Assembly (NCBI RefSeq): GCF_000802365.1 | Contig: NZ_JSZE01000024.1 | Location: 1 to 64,000 of the forward strand | Origin: Xanthomonas cannabis pv. cannabis | GTDB lineage: Bacteria; Pseudomonadota; Gammaproteobacteria; Xanthomonadales; Xanthomonadaceae | Length of the DNA: 64,000 bases | Reading direction: 5' to 3' | Part shown: one piece after another, positions 42,420 through 51,022 of the stretch | Layout: the number at the start of each line of letters is the position of its first letter | Numbering within the stretch: position 1 is the stretch's first letter | Notes under the pieces: generated by a model | What the model was told of the DNA's origin: nothing | Databases searched by the model: none | What the model saw: the letters and a program-made list of their open reading frames with translations, nothing else | Made by a program: the position numbers and the translations under genes

Positions 42420-43439
42420 ATGATCCAGACCACTGTTCCAGTGCTGTGCCTGCGTTCGGCGTTGCTGCTGGCGCTTGCTGCAGCAACCGGCCCCGCCGCG
42501 ATCGCAACCGCCTCTGCGGCACCTGCGGTTGCCCTCGTACGCACCTCCCTTGCTGCGCCGTTGCTGGCTGCTCCCGCCAGTGCTTCGATAATGCCGGTTG
42601 TTTCCATCGCGCGTGTTTCGCCTGTGGGCAGCGCAACGGCTGCACTAGCAGTAGCTGATATGACCTTCGCGCAGGCCTCGTCTTGTGCCTCTGCATTGCG
42701 CGCGCCTGCGATGTCTCCAGTCGCACCGGTCGCATCCGCGTCGCCTGCAGCTGCATCAGCAACGCCCGCGGTTAGAGCAGTTCGCGCGTTGCCAGCTGCG
42801 CCTGCACCGACAAGGCCGATTGCATCCCCGGCAGCGGTTGCACCAGCAGCACCCGCACGCCTGCCTGCAAGCGTGAACAGAGCCTGCGGTAACGCGGCCG
42901 CAAGCATCCCGTCCGAAGGCGACGCCTACGTGTTGGTGCACGGCAATCGCGAAGTGATGCACGGCACGCCCGATGATCTGCAGACGGCACGACGCTACGC
43001 AGGCAATGGCGCGCGCGTGCTGTGGTTTCGTGCCGATGGGAAGCAATACCTGGTGCGCGATCCAACCTTGTTGCATCAGCTGGGCGTAGCGCATCTGCGC
43101 AGCGAGCAATTGGCCGACGCACAGGCCAAATTAGCCGCACGCCAGCACACCTTGAGCGAACGGCAAGCCGCACTCGCCGCGCAGTTGTCTGCACAAGCCG
43201 AACCGCGCCAGCTGCAGGCTTCGACCAGCACAGCATCGGCGGCTGCATCCAGCTCAGCGCAGCACGCTGCCACGCCCGATGCATTGCAGGCGTTGGCGCA
43301 GCAGCAACATGCCCTGGCGCAACAGCAGGCCGTGTTGGCGAGCAAGCAGGCCGGTGCTTCCAGGCTGGCGACGCGGCAAGCCTTGAAGGTGTTGCGCGAA
43401 GCATTGAGAAGCGGCCGCGCGACGCGCATCGCCGGTTAG
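42420..43439 (+). CDS. Exported Ala/Gln-rich coiled-coil protein near blaI-M56
   Basis: 339 residues. Signal peptide about 1-32, then a long low-complexity Ala/Pro/Val/Ser stretch (about 33-165). A short conserved block follows: YVLVHGNREVMHGTPDD, RVLWFRADGKQYLVRDP (about 170-225). The C terminus is a Gln/Ala coiled coil with repeats such as ALAQQQ. The WFR-DGKQY-RDP block followed by a coiled coil also appears, to my recollection, in proteins encoded next to M56 sensors in Xanthomonadaceae. Function unknown; it may be a periplasmic partner of the M56 protein. Confidence 0.6.
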   Translation: MIQTTVPVLCLRSALLLALAAATGPAAIATASAAPAVALVRTSLAAPLLAAPASASIMPVVSIARVSPVGSATAALAVADMTFAQASSCASALRAPAMSPVAPVASASPAAASATPAVRAVRALPAAPAPTRPIASPAAVAPAAPARLPASVNRACGNAAASIPSEGDAYVLVHGNREVMHGTPDDLQTARRYAGNGARVLWFRADGKQYLVRDPTLLHQLGVAHLRSEQLADAQAKLAARQHTLSERQAALAAQLSAQAEPRQLQASTSTASAAASSSAQHAATPDALQALAQQQHALAQQQAVLASKQAGASRLATRQALKVLREALRSGRATRIAG

Positions 43440-43531
43440 CTGCACTGCGCCACGCCGCGCGTGCAGATGCAGGTGCATGTAACACGGTGCGCTCGCCGAT
43501 ACTGTGCATAGACACAGACGGCGAGCAGGCG

Positions 43532-44674
43532 ATGACGTATCGGGTAGTGGTGTTGGGCGGCTTCGGCCACTTCGGTGCACGCATCGTGCGTGCGCTGGCG
43601 GCAACGGCGCGGATCCATGTGATTGCAGCCGGGCGGCATCCGGGCGATGTGGCGACCAAGTGGCCGGGTATCGCACCCGGCAGCATCTCTACCTGCCGCC
43701 TGGATATCGATGCGCACGACTTTGCCGCGCAACTGGCCGCCACCGGCGCCGATGCGGTGGTGCACACCGCCGGCCCGTTCCAGGGCCAGGACTACGCGGT
43801 GGCGCGCAGCTGCCTGCAGGCCGGCATGCATTACATCGATCTGGCCGACGGCCGTGCGTTCGTACGTGACTTCGCCGGCGCGATGGACGCCACTGCACGC
43901 CAGGCGCAGCGCGTGGCGATCAGCGGGGCCAGCACCTTGCCGGCACTGTCCAGCGCCGTGATCGACGCACTGCTGCCGCGCTTTTCGGCGCTGCAGGAGA
44001 TCCGCATGGTCATCGCGCCCGCGCAGGGCACGCCGCTGGGCCTGGCCACGGTGCGTGCGGTGCTGTCGTACTGCGGCGCGCCTTTCCACTGGTGGCAGGC
44101 TGGCCGCTGGCAGCAGGTGGTGGGGTGGGCACGGCCCACGCGCGTGCGGTTCGCCCAGCTCGCCCCACGCCTGGCGGCGCCTTGCGACGTGCCCGATCAC
44201 GAGCTGTTGCCGCAGCGCTATCCCGGCGTGCAGACCGTGCAATTCCGTGCGGCGCTGGAAGTGGCGTTCCTGCAGCGCTGCCTGGCTGTTGTCGCATGGT
44301 TACGCCGCTGCGGCCTGCCGTTGCCGATGCAGCGCCTGGCCGAGGTGTTCGCGCACGCCGCGCGCTGGTTCAACCGCTTCGGCACCGACCTGGGCGGCAT
44401 GCGCGTGGAGCTACGCGGTACCGGACAGGCCACGGCCGAGCAGGGTGCTGCGCATCCACTGCAGCTGCAATGGGACCTCACCGCGCCCATGCTGCATGGG
44501 CCGGAAATTCCGTGCTTCGCGGCGGTGTTGCTGGTTCGCAAACTCGCCGCTGGCCAGCCGCTGCCGATTGGCGCGCATGCCTGCATGGGGCTGCTGACGC
44601 TGGGCGACTTCGAGCAGGAGTTTGCTGCCTGGCAGATGACCACCGAGGTGTCGGAGGCGGGTGAGGGCATCTAG
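43532..44674 (+). CDS. Saccharopine dehydrogenase-like NAD(P)-binding protein
   Basis: 380 residues from the ATG at 43532. Rossmann start VVVLGGFGHFGARIVRAL (5-22), then ADAVVHTAGPFQGQDYAVARS and HYIDLADGRAFV, typical of the saccharopine dehydrogenase-like (trans-acting enoyl reductase) family. It lacks features that would fix a substrate. The frame can be extended upstream but without family similarity. A perfect 20-base palindrome lies 33 bases beyond the stop. Confidence 0.85.
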   Translation: MTYRVVVLGGFGHFGARIVRALAATARIHVIAAGRHPGDVATKWPGIAPGSISTCRLDIDAHDFAAQLAATGADAVVHTAGPFQGQDYAVARSCLQAGMHYIDLADGRAFVRDFAGAMDATARQAQRVAISGASTLPALSSAVIDALLPRFSALQEIRMVIAPAQGTPLGLATVRAVLSYCGAPFHWWQAGRWQQVVGWARPTRVRFAQLAPRLAAPCDVPDHELLPQRYPGVQTVQFRAALEVAFLQRCLAVVAWLRRCGLPLPMQRLAEVFAHAARWFNRFGTDLGGMRVELRGTGQATAEQGAAHPLQLQWDLTAPMLHGPEIPCFAAVLLVRKLAAGQPLPIGAHACMGLLTLGDFEQEFAAWQMTTEVSEAGEGI

Positions 44675-44706
44675 TGCAACGCCGTATGCGGTGTCTGCCA
44701 GCGTCG

Positions 44707-44726
44707 GCACGTGATCGATCACGTGC
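44707..44726. repeat. Perfect 20-base palindrome
   Basis: GCACGTGATCGATCACGTGC is its own reverse complement. It lies between a plus-strand gene end and a decayed minus-strand gene, so it may be a regulator site or a transcript end; nothing in the context decides. Confidence 0.85.
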
Positions 44727-44870
44727 AACATCAACCTGCGCGCGCGCGTTGGAGTGCCTGTGCTGCCAGCGCGGAGTGGGGGCAGGGCGGGGAAGCACCG
44801 CAGCTCCCGCACTGCAAAAATCGACGGACGTGCTTGGATCGAGAATGTTGGCCTAACCAAGCGAGATTGC

Positions 44871-44910
44871 GCACCCTCACCCCAACCCCTCTCCCGGTGG
44901 GAGAGGGACT
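44871..44910. repeat. Solo copy of the gltB-gltD palindromic element
   Basis: CACCCTCACCCCAACCCC followed by TCTCCCGGTGGGAGAGGGA matches the CCCTCACCCC...CTCTCCCGC-n-GCGGGAGAGG part of the tandem 148-bp units at 25 kb. It is a shorter, dispersed form. Confidence 0.8.
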
Positions 44911-44935
44911 AAACGGCATCGCTGCATTCCGCGCA

Positions 44936-45285
44936 TCAAACTTCCCGCACTGTCCGAAATGCATCCATGTCGCAAACGTACAAATGGAAATGCGGGACGG
45001 TGATCGGGCGCGCTGCCGCGAGTCGCTTGAGCCAGTCGCGCACTGCAGCACGGTAGTCCGCCTGCTCCGCGGCATCGAGTGTCTCGCACAGGTAGGCGAG
45101 TGAGATATGGAACTGGAAGTGGGTGTAGTCGGGCGCTGCAGCCGGGGCAGGTTCATCAACGCCTGACGTGCAGTCTCCAACCGTTGCGCGGTGCGCGCGT
45201 CCGCAGGGTGCAGCGGGATCAGCAGGTTATCGTTGGTGCCGATCACGGCACGCAGGCAAAGCGGTGCCTCAGCGCGGTGTGGCAT
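44936..45285 (-). pseudogene. Remnant of a DUF1868 (2'-5' ligase-like) gene
   Basis: From 45285 downward one frame reads VIGTNDNLLIPLHPADART...ARQALMNLP; the sequence then continues sensibly only in another frame, HFQFHISLAYLCETLDAAEQ...RPITVPHFHLYVCDMDAFRTVREV, to a stop at 44936. Those two pieces match the N-terminal and C-terminal parts of DUF1868 proteins, whose middle (the first HxT/S region) is missing. A deletion plus frame change is the simplest reading. No functional product is expected. Confidence 0.6.
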
Positions 45286-45291
45286 CGATGC

Positions 45292-46749
45292 CTACACCGC
45301 GTCCATCAACGGAATCACCTCGCGGTCCTGCGCCTCGACCGCCACCAGGCGTTGCATCAGCAGCGAGAGCGTCACCACATCCTGGTGGTTGTGGTCGGCC
45401 ACGCGGCGCAGGTTGCGCGCGCTGCCGCCGCGCAGGTAGCTCAGCCAGGCGGCGGGGGCTTCAGAGCCGGGCAGGTCGTCCTCGCGCACCACGCGCAGCA
45501 GCTGCCGCTCGATGGTGGCCAGCTTGCAGTTCTCCCAGGTGCCGCGATACCGGCGGCGGGTGGGGAACAACAGGTCCACATGGTCCAACGCAGAAATCGG
45601 GTCGCCGCGCCGCGCCAGGCGGTAGCGTGTCTTCAGCAATGGTGCGTCATAGCAGCGGCCGTTGTAGCTGGACAGCACCGTGCGCGGTGTCAGCCAGGTG
45701 CGGAACAGGTCGAGCATGGCGCTTTCGGCGGCCATGGTGGACATCATCAGCTGGCGCACGCGCAGGCCGCTGCCTTGCATGGCATCGGTGCACCACTGCG
45801 CCACGCCGATCATGAAGGCGCGCGTGCCGGTGCCGCCGGCCAGGCCGGTGGTTTCGGTGTCGAAGAACAGCAGGTCCAGCGGGTCGACCGCATCGTCGCG
45901 TTTGGCAAACGCCAGCGAGAGCGCCTCGCACGGAATGGCCTGCGGCAGAAACGCTTCGATCAGATGCAGGCCAGGCGCGATCTCGGTTCCCGGCAGGTGC
46001 CGGTCGTTCGATGGCGCGCGCACGGGTGTCTGCGCCGACACCGCACGCTCGCGCATGCCGATCATCTTGCGCAGGCCGGCAATGTCGGCGCGTGGTTGCG
46101 GCGGTGGTGTCGGCGCCATGGGTGTTGCCGACGGTGTCGCTGCGCTGCGCGCCATTGGCCAATGGCGTGCGATCTCCGTATCCACCGCGTTGATGGCATC
46201 GGCGTCGGCAGCCGATGGCAACGCCGGCTTGTGACGCACATCGTGCTCCACCCACGCAAACACCGATGCGTCACGCGCAGGCGGTGCCGTAACCGGCGAC
46301 TGCAAGGTGCGGCGCGTGAGTGCCGGTGCGGTGCGCGCTTCGTGCGGGCGAGCGGCCGCGGCGTCATGAGGCGTCGCGGCTGTATCGCGCGACGGCAAGC
46401 GTGCAGCGGGTGACGCGGTGCTGGAGACCGCTGCACGCTGCGCACGTGTCGGCATCACCGCATCGTCCTTGCGCGATGCAGGCGTCAGCCCGCCGACCTG
46501 ACGGCGCAGCAGGCGCAGGCGTTCCGCGCTCACACCCGGAGCATCACCGGGTGCAGGCGGCATGCCCTGCGTGGCCGCGCCGGAAGCCGGCTGCGTGACC
46601 TCACCGACCCGTGCGGCCTCCACTTCCTTCGCACTTGATGCCACTGCAGCTTGCAGTGCATCGCCGTCGGCACCCGCCGCAGGCGCACGCACATCCGCAT
46701 GCCCGGCCTGCCGGCGCAGCAAGCGCAGCCGGTCCGCACTCACACTCAT
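45292..46749 (-). CDS. MrfB/YprB-like DEDD exonuclease
   Basis: 485 residues. The N-terminal 270 residues are low-complexity and hold a duplicated SADRLRLLRRQ / SAERLRLLRRQ motif (about 4-14 and 82-92). The C-terminal RNase H-like exonuclease has ExoI D297-x-E299 (FFDTETTGL), ExoII around SSYNGRCYDAPLLKTRY and ExoIII H453-N-H-Q-D457 (His where YprB relatives have Tyr). Its ATG at 46749 overlaps the stop of the helicase gene by four bases, so the two are translationally coupled. In B. subtilis MrfA and MrfB repair mitomycin C damage outside the UvrABC route. The same pairing here supports that role by homology. Confidence 0.85.
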   Translation of the reverse strand: MSVSADRLRLLRRQAGHADVRAPAAGADGDALQAAVASSAKEVEAARVGEVTQPASGAATQGMPPAPGDAPGVSAERLRLLRRQVGGLTPASRKDDAVMPTRAQRAAVSSTASPAARLPSRDTAATPHDAAAARPHEARTAPALTRRTLQSPVTAPPARDASVFAWVEHDVRHKPALPSAADADAINAVDTEIARHWPMARSAATPSATPMAPTPPPQPRADIAGLRKMIGMRERAVSAQTPVRAPSNDRHLPGTEIAPGLHLIEAFLPQAIPCEALSLAFAKRDDAVDPLDLLFFDTETTGLAGGTGTRAFMIGVAQWCTDAMQGSGLRVRQLMMSTMAAESAMLDLFRTWLTPRTVLSSYNGRCYDAPLLKTRYRLARRGDPISALDHVDLLFPTRRRYRGTWENCKLATIERQLLRVVREDDLPGSEAPAAWLSYLRGGSARNLRRVADHNHQDVVTLSLLMQRLVAVEAQDREVIPLMDAV

Positions 46750-49241
46750 GCAAGTACGTCCAGCGCCAGGTCGTCGTCCACCTGCGTGGCATGCCGCAGC
46801 GGTGCATCCGGATCGAACAACAACGCCAACACCGTCAATGCCAGCGACTTCGGCGATTCCCCCTTGCCTTCCTCGTGCGCGGCCAGCACCGGGCCCACAC
46901 ACGCCGGGCAACCGGCGCTGCAATCGCAGCGCCGCACCAACTCGTCCGCGCGCTGCAGCAGCTCGGCCTGGCGCAGCCATAGCGGCTCGCTCAGGCCCAC
47001 GCCGCCGGGGAAGTTGTCGTACAGGTACACCGTGGGCACGAATGCCTGCTGCAATTCCACCGTGGCCGCGTCGCCTTCTTCCACGCCGCGCAGCTGCCCG
47101 CGCCCGGTCTGGTCGGCCACCGCAAACCAGGCGCCGTCGCCGTTGCCCACGGCCTTTTGCAGGTCGCGCGCATCGGCCATCACCGCCACCGTGGCCACCA
47201 CGTGCAAGGCATAGGCCGCGCCCAGGAATCCATCCAGTGCATCCTGCTTGGACGCAAACGCCTTGCCCAGGGTCGCCTGCGGCAACTGCCACCACACCGC
47301 CGTGGTGTGCAGTTCCTGGTCGGGCAGATTCACCGGCCCGTAGCCGATGTTTTCATGCGTGTAGTAGCGGATCTTCTTGTAGCCGGACACGCGCCGCACC
47401 ACATGCACTTCGCCATGGTGCGAATCGCCGCGCCCGGCCACGCCACCGTCGAAGCGGTCCAGCACCTTGAGCTTGGTGTAGTCGATGCTGTCGGTGTAGT
47501 AGTCCACGTGCGTGCGCGTCACATACGCCTTGCGGCCTTCCCAATCCAGCCGCTCCACCTGGTACGGCGTGCTCTGCACCATGTGGATGGCGCCTTCGTA
47601 CAAGGTGAGCGCGGCGGCCGAATAATCCACCTCGGCGATGATCTGTTGCTTGCCGTCGGTCTTGTCCACCACAACGAAGTTGCCGTCCGCCACCGAGCGC
47701 AGGCTCACCGCGTTGGCTGGGTAGCTGTCGGCAATCCATTCCCAGCGGTCGCCTTCCTGGTGGATCACCTCGCTTTCGGCCAGCGCTTCCAGAAACACCA
47801 GCGGGTCGATCGGCCCGAACGGCTCGTCTGCAATGAACGGCAATTCGAACGCCGCGCAGCGAATGTGGTCGAACAGGATCAGCGGCTGGTCCGGCGCGGT
47901 GCGCGCATGTTCGGGCGAGGCATCGGCAAAGAAATCCGGGTGCCGCACCACGTATTGGTCCAGCGGTTGCGAGCTGGCCACCAGCACGCCCAGCGCCGGT
48001 TGCTGGCGCCGCCCGGCGCGGCCGAAGCGCTGCCAGGTGGCCGCCACGCTGCCGGGATAGCCGTTGAGGATCACCACGTCCAGTGCACCGATATCCACGC
48101 CTAGCTCCAGCGCAGAGGTGGAGATGATGCCGTCGATGGTGCCGGCGCGCATCGCACGCTCCACCTCGCGGCGTTCGGTGGGCAGGTAGCCACCGCGGTA
48201 GGCGCGGATGCGCGCCGGCTTGCGCGGGTCATGGTCGAAGATGTCTTTGAGGTACTTGGTCAGCACTTCCACCATCAAGCGCGTCTGTGCGAACACCAGC
48301 GTCTTCAGCCCGCTCTTGATGGCGATGCGCGCAATGCGGTTGCTCTGCGAACGCGCCGACGCACGCAGGCCCAGGTCCGCATTGACCACTGGCGGGTTCC
48401 ACAACAGCACATGCTTGTCGCCGGTGGGTGCGCCGGATTCGGTGATGGCATGCACCTGCTCTTCGATCAGGGCCTGCGCGTGCGCATGCGGGTTGCCGAT
48501 GGTGGCCGAGCACAGGATGAACTGCGGGGTGGCGCCATAGAACGCGCAGATGCGCTTGAGCCGGCGCAGCACATTGGTGACATGGCTGCCGAACACGCCG
48601 CGGTAGGTGTGGATCTCGTCGATCACCACATAGCGCAGGTTCTCGAAGAACTGCGCCCACTTGGTGTGATGCGGCAGGATCGCCTGGTGCAGCATGTCCG
48701 GGTTGCTCACCACGATATCGCCATGCAACCGGATCGCCTGCCGCGCATCGCCGGGCGTATCACCGTCGAAGGTGAAGGCCTTCACCCCGAGCTCGCCGGC
48801 GCGGTTCAATTCCAGCAGTTCGGCCACCTGGTCCTGCGCCAGCGCCTTGGTCGGGAACAGGTACAGCGCCTTGGCGCCGCTGGTCATCGCCGCGCTCACC
48901 ACCGGCAGCGTGTAGCACAGCGACTTGCCCGAGGCGGTGGGCGTCACGATCGCCACATGCTCGCCGCGCTGGGTGGCCGCCCACGCATCGGCCTGGTGGC
49001 TGTAGAGCTGGCTGATGCCGCGCGCGTGCAGGGCATCGGCCAATGCGCTGGGCACATCGTCGGGAATCGGCGCGTAGCTTCCCTCGCGCCCGGGAAGGGT
49101 GAAGCTGCCGGTGATGCGGTCGTGGTAGCGGCGCTCCAGGCGTTCGGTGAGCAGTGCGCCGTCGCGGCTGGGGCGGCCGTCGGTGGTGGCCAGCGCGCGT
49201 TCGGCGGTTTCGGTGCGGGGAGCGAGGGCAAACGGAGGCAT
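46746..49241 (-). CDS. MrfA/YprA-like DEAD-box helicase with DUF1998 domain
   Basis: 831 residues from the ATG at 49241 (GGAGG-type site close upstream). Walker A TPTASGKS (100-107), DEIH box (208-211), SAT motif, and helicase C motifs (STSALELGVDIG, QRFGRAGRR). The C-terminal DUF1998 zinc cluster is C772, C774, C778, C781 (RCDCSAGCPAC). This is the YprA/MrfA/Hrq1 group; MrfA is a 3'-5' helicase. Its stop overlaps the exonuclease start by four bases, making a two-gene operon. Confidence 0.93.
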   Translation of the reverse strand: MPPFALAPRTETAERALATTDGRPSRDGALLTERLERRYHDRITGSFTLPGREGSYAPIPDDVPSALADALHARGISQLYSHQADAWAATQRGEHVAIVTPTASGKSLCYTLPVVSAAMTSGAKALYLFPTKALAQDQVAELLELNRAGELGVKAFTFDGDTPGDARQAIRLHGDIVVSNPDMLHQAILPHHTKWAQFFENLRYVVIDEIHTYRGVFGSHVTNVLRRLKRICAFYGATPQFILCSATIGNPHAHAQALIEEQVHAITESGAPTGDKHVLLWNPPVVNADLGLRASARSQSNRIARIAIKSGLKTLVFAQTRLMVEVLTKYLKDIFDHDPRKPARIRAYRGGYLPTERREVERAMRAGTIDGIISTSALELGVDIGALDVVILNGYPGSVAATWQRFGRAGRRQQPALGVLVASSQPLDQYVVRHPDFFADASPEHARTAPDQPLILFDHIRCAAFELPFIADEPFGPIDPLVFLEALAESEVIHQEGDRWEWIADSYPANAVSLRSVADGNFVVVDKTDGKQQIIAEVDYSAAALTLYEGAIHMVQSTPYQVERLDWEGRKAYVTRTHVDYYTDSIDYTKLKVLDRFDGGVAGRGDSHHGEVHVVRRVSGYKKIRYYTHENIGYGPVNLPDQELHTTAVWWQLPQATLGKAFASKQDALDGFLGAAYALHVVATVAVMADARDLQKAVGNGDGAWFAVADQTGRGQLRGVEEGDAATVELQQAFVPTVYLYDNFPGGVGLSEPLWLRQAELLQRADELVRRCDCSAGCPACVGPVLAAHEEGKGESPKSLALTVLALLFDPDAPLRHATQVDDDLALDVLA

Positions 49242-49419
49242 ACGGCAAAGGCTCCCAAAGCGGGAGATCAAACAAAAAGGATGTCTCAGGGTATGAGACC
49301 GGCGCCCGCGCGCCCAGCCTGCCTCACTGAGCGGATTCAGCAAGCCGGGTATCCTGTTGCCCCCACTGCGTCATGGCCGCCTTGCATGTGAGTGGGCTCC
49401 CCCACCTCGAAGAACCGCC

Positions 49420-50082
49420 GTGCCCGTGTCTGCCAACGTCACAGCTCCGCACTACAAGACCCCTGCCGCCCGCCGTGCCGATGTGATCGTGCATGCGGCC
49501 GGCCTGTTCCTGGCCATTGTTGGCGGCACCTGGATGGTGTGGCGCGCGCACGCCAGCCAGACCATGGTGGTGGCCACCTGCGTGTATGCGCTGGGCCTGC
49601 TGGTGATGTTTGCCTGCTCGGCGGCCTACAACTTCGCCCCGCCGCAGCGCCAACCGATGCTGCGCAAGTTCGACCACGCCGGCATCTTCGTGATGATTGC
49701 CGGCTCGTACACGCCGTTCTTCCTGGTCGCGCTCGATGGCAGCTGGCGCTGGAGCATGATCCTGAGCGTCTGGTGCGTGGCCTTGTTCGGCGTGTTCGCC
49801 AAGCTGTTCCTGCCCGGCATCGCCAAGGGCTTCTGGGTGGTGATCTACCTGTTGCTGGGCTGGGCCGGCATCGTGGTGATCAAGCCGCTGCTCGCCGGCC
49901 TGGACAGCACCGTGCTGTGGCTGATTGCCGCCGGCGGCGCGTTCTACACCGTGGGCGTCACCTTCTACGTGCGCAAGTCGCTGGTCTACAACCGCGCCAT
50001 CTGGCACGCCCACGTGCTGGGTGGCGCGCTCTCGCACTGGTGCGCGATCTGGTTGTGCCTGCAGCCCTTGGGTGGGGTGTAG
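49420..50082 (+). CDS. Hemolysin III/PAQR-family membrane protein
   Basis: About 220 residues with seven membrane helices. Conserved PAQR blocks: HAAGLFLAIVGGTWM, SAAYNF, FDHAGIFVMIAGSYTPFF and the C-terminal HAHVLGGALSHWCAIW. There is no ATG in frame; GTG at 49420 or at 49426 is the probable start, and neither has a strong ribosome-binding site. Bacterial PAQR proteins (YqfA-like) affect membrane lipid balance; some were first called hemolysin III. It is divergent from the helicase pair. Confidence 0.88.
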   Translation: MPVSANVTAPHYKTPAARRADVIVHAAGLFLAIVGGTWMVWRAHASQTMVVATCVYALGLLVMFACSAAYNFAPPQRQPMLRKFDHAGIFVMIAGSYTPFFLVALDGSWRWSMILSVWCVALFGVFAKLFLPGIAKGFWVVIYLLLGWAGIVVIKPLLAGLDSTVLWLIAAGGAFYTVGVTFYVRKSLVYNRAIWHAHVLGGALSHWCAIWLCLQPLGGV

Positions 50083-50163
50083 CGCGCTGTCGATGTCGTC
50101 GAGCAGTCGCGTATGCCCATCGCTCGGTAGCATCGACGCGTCATGGATCTATTGATCGCCTGA

Positions 50164-50466
50164 CTACGTCGGCTTCCAATCAGAGCGCGCAGGTACGAGG
50201 GCAAGGATCAGCACATCGTCGCCGTCGCGTGTGTAGATCAAGAGATATCTGCCGTCCTGGCAGGTGTACAAACGCGTTCCCGGCAGTGGCCCAGAGTGAT
50301 AGGTGGCGGCACCATCCAGCGCGTCGCCCTCGGTTTCGATCCGGTCGTCCTGTTCACATGCGGCGAAATAAATCTGCGGGTCGGAGATTTCGATCGCGCG
50401 CGCCAATGCTGAAGCGAGCAACGCGGTGCGCGCATCCAGCGCGCTCTGCTTCCAGGCCACGCTCAC
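50164..50466 (-). CDS. RelE/ParE-like toxin of a type II toxin-antitoxin pair
   Basis: 100 residues starting at GTG 50466, which shares GTGA with the stop of the upstream antitoxin gene (four-base overlap). The fold pattern fits small RelE/ParE proteins: helix pair AWKQSALDARTALLASALARAIEIS, then strands LYTCQDGRYLLIYTRDGDDVLILALVPAR. A closing RSDW replaces the R-x-D/E-x... tail of many ParE proteins. The target (ribosome or gyrase) cannot be told. Confidence 0.72.
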   Translation of the reverse strand: MSVAWKQSALDARTALLASALARAIEISDPQIYFAACEQDDRIETEGDALDGAATYHSGPLPGTRLYTCQDGRYLLIYTRDGDDVLILALVPARSDWKPT

Positions 50467-50936
50467 GCACGCGTGCCCTTTGCAGCCAGGGCTGCCTCAA
50501 GCGCCGCACGGTGTTGCGTCTTGAGCGTCTCCATCTGCTGCTTCGCCTGCGCGCTGGAGAGTGCGGGGCGGGGGTCGGCCAGGGCATGCTCGGTCTGGGT
50601 GCGTAGCGACACCGCATAGCGTGCATCCAACTCCTTGACCTTCATCGCCTCGGAGCGGTCAGGCCGGCGCTTCGCATTGCCGCCCTCGGCGTCCCACTGC
50701 GCAGCGTCCACGTGAAGCACGTCCAATGGCATGCCCATCTCGCGCAAGACCTTCAACGCACTTTCGAAGCTGCCAAACCGGCGCGGCGCATTCGCCTTGG
50801 TGGCCAGCACACGGGTCTGGTCATGGGTCTGCAATTGCACGGTCCAGGCACCGGCTTCCCCGATGACCGATGCGTGCCTGACCGCACTGGCGTCGACCAG
50901 GGCACGTGCGGTCGCAAGCTTGACCAGAGTCGTCAT
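50463..50936 (-). CDS. Antitoxin of the RelE/ParE-like pair
   Basis: 157 residues, longer than usual antitoxins. The first half shows a mixed alpha/beta pattern (TLVKLATARALVDASAVRHAS, GAWTVQLQTHDQTRVLATK), the second is a helical region rich in Lys, Arg and Gln (KVKELDARYAVSLRTQTEHALADPRPALS...). I do not recognise a DNA-binding motif for certain. Order antitoxin-toxin with a GTGA overlap is typical of coupled type II modules. Confidence 0.68.
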   Translation of the reverse strand: MTTLVKLATARALVDASAVRHASVIGEAGAWTVQLQTHDQTRVLATKANAPRRFGSFESALKVLREMGMPLDVLHVDAAQWDAEGGNAKRRPDRSEAMKVKELDARYAVSLRTQTEHALADPRPALSSAQAKQQMETLKTQHRAALEAALAAKGTRA

Positions 50937-50945
50937 GGCGTTATC

Positions 50946-51001
50946 CAGTTAACGATTAGGTGGTAGCCACTTTATCATTGATCTGGCGCGCCAGCTAACG
51001 G
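50946..51001. promoter_or_regulatory. Candidate operator of the toxin-antitoxin pair
   Basis: CCAGTTAACG (50946-50955) recurs as CCAGCTAACG (50992-51001), 46 bases apart, and a perfect palindrome CTGGCGCGCCAG lies at 50984-50995. They sit directly upstream of the antitoxin ATG at 50936. Confidence 0.5.
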
Positions 51002-51022
51002 TTGTCAGTCAGGCTCACACCC

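Noticed and set aside
49357-49419. TTG at 49357 as start of the PAQR gene
   Set aside because: The extra residues are Arg/Pro-rich and unlike the family N terminus; GTG at 49420 or 49426 fits better.
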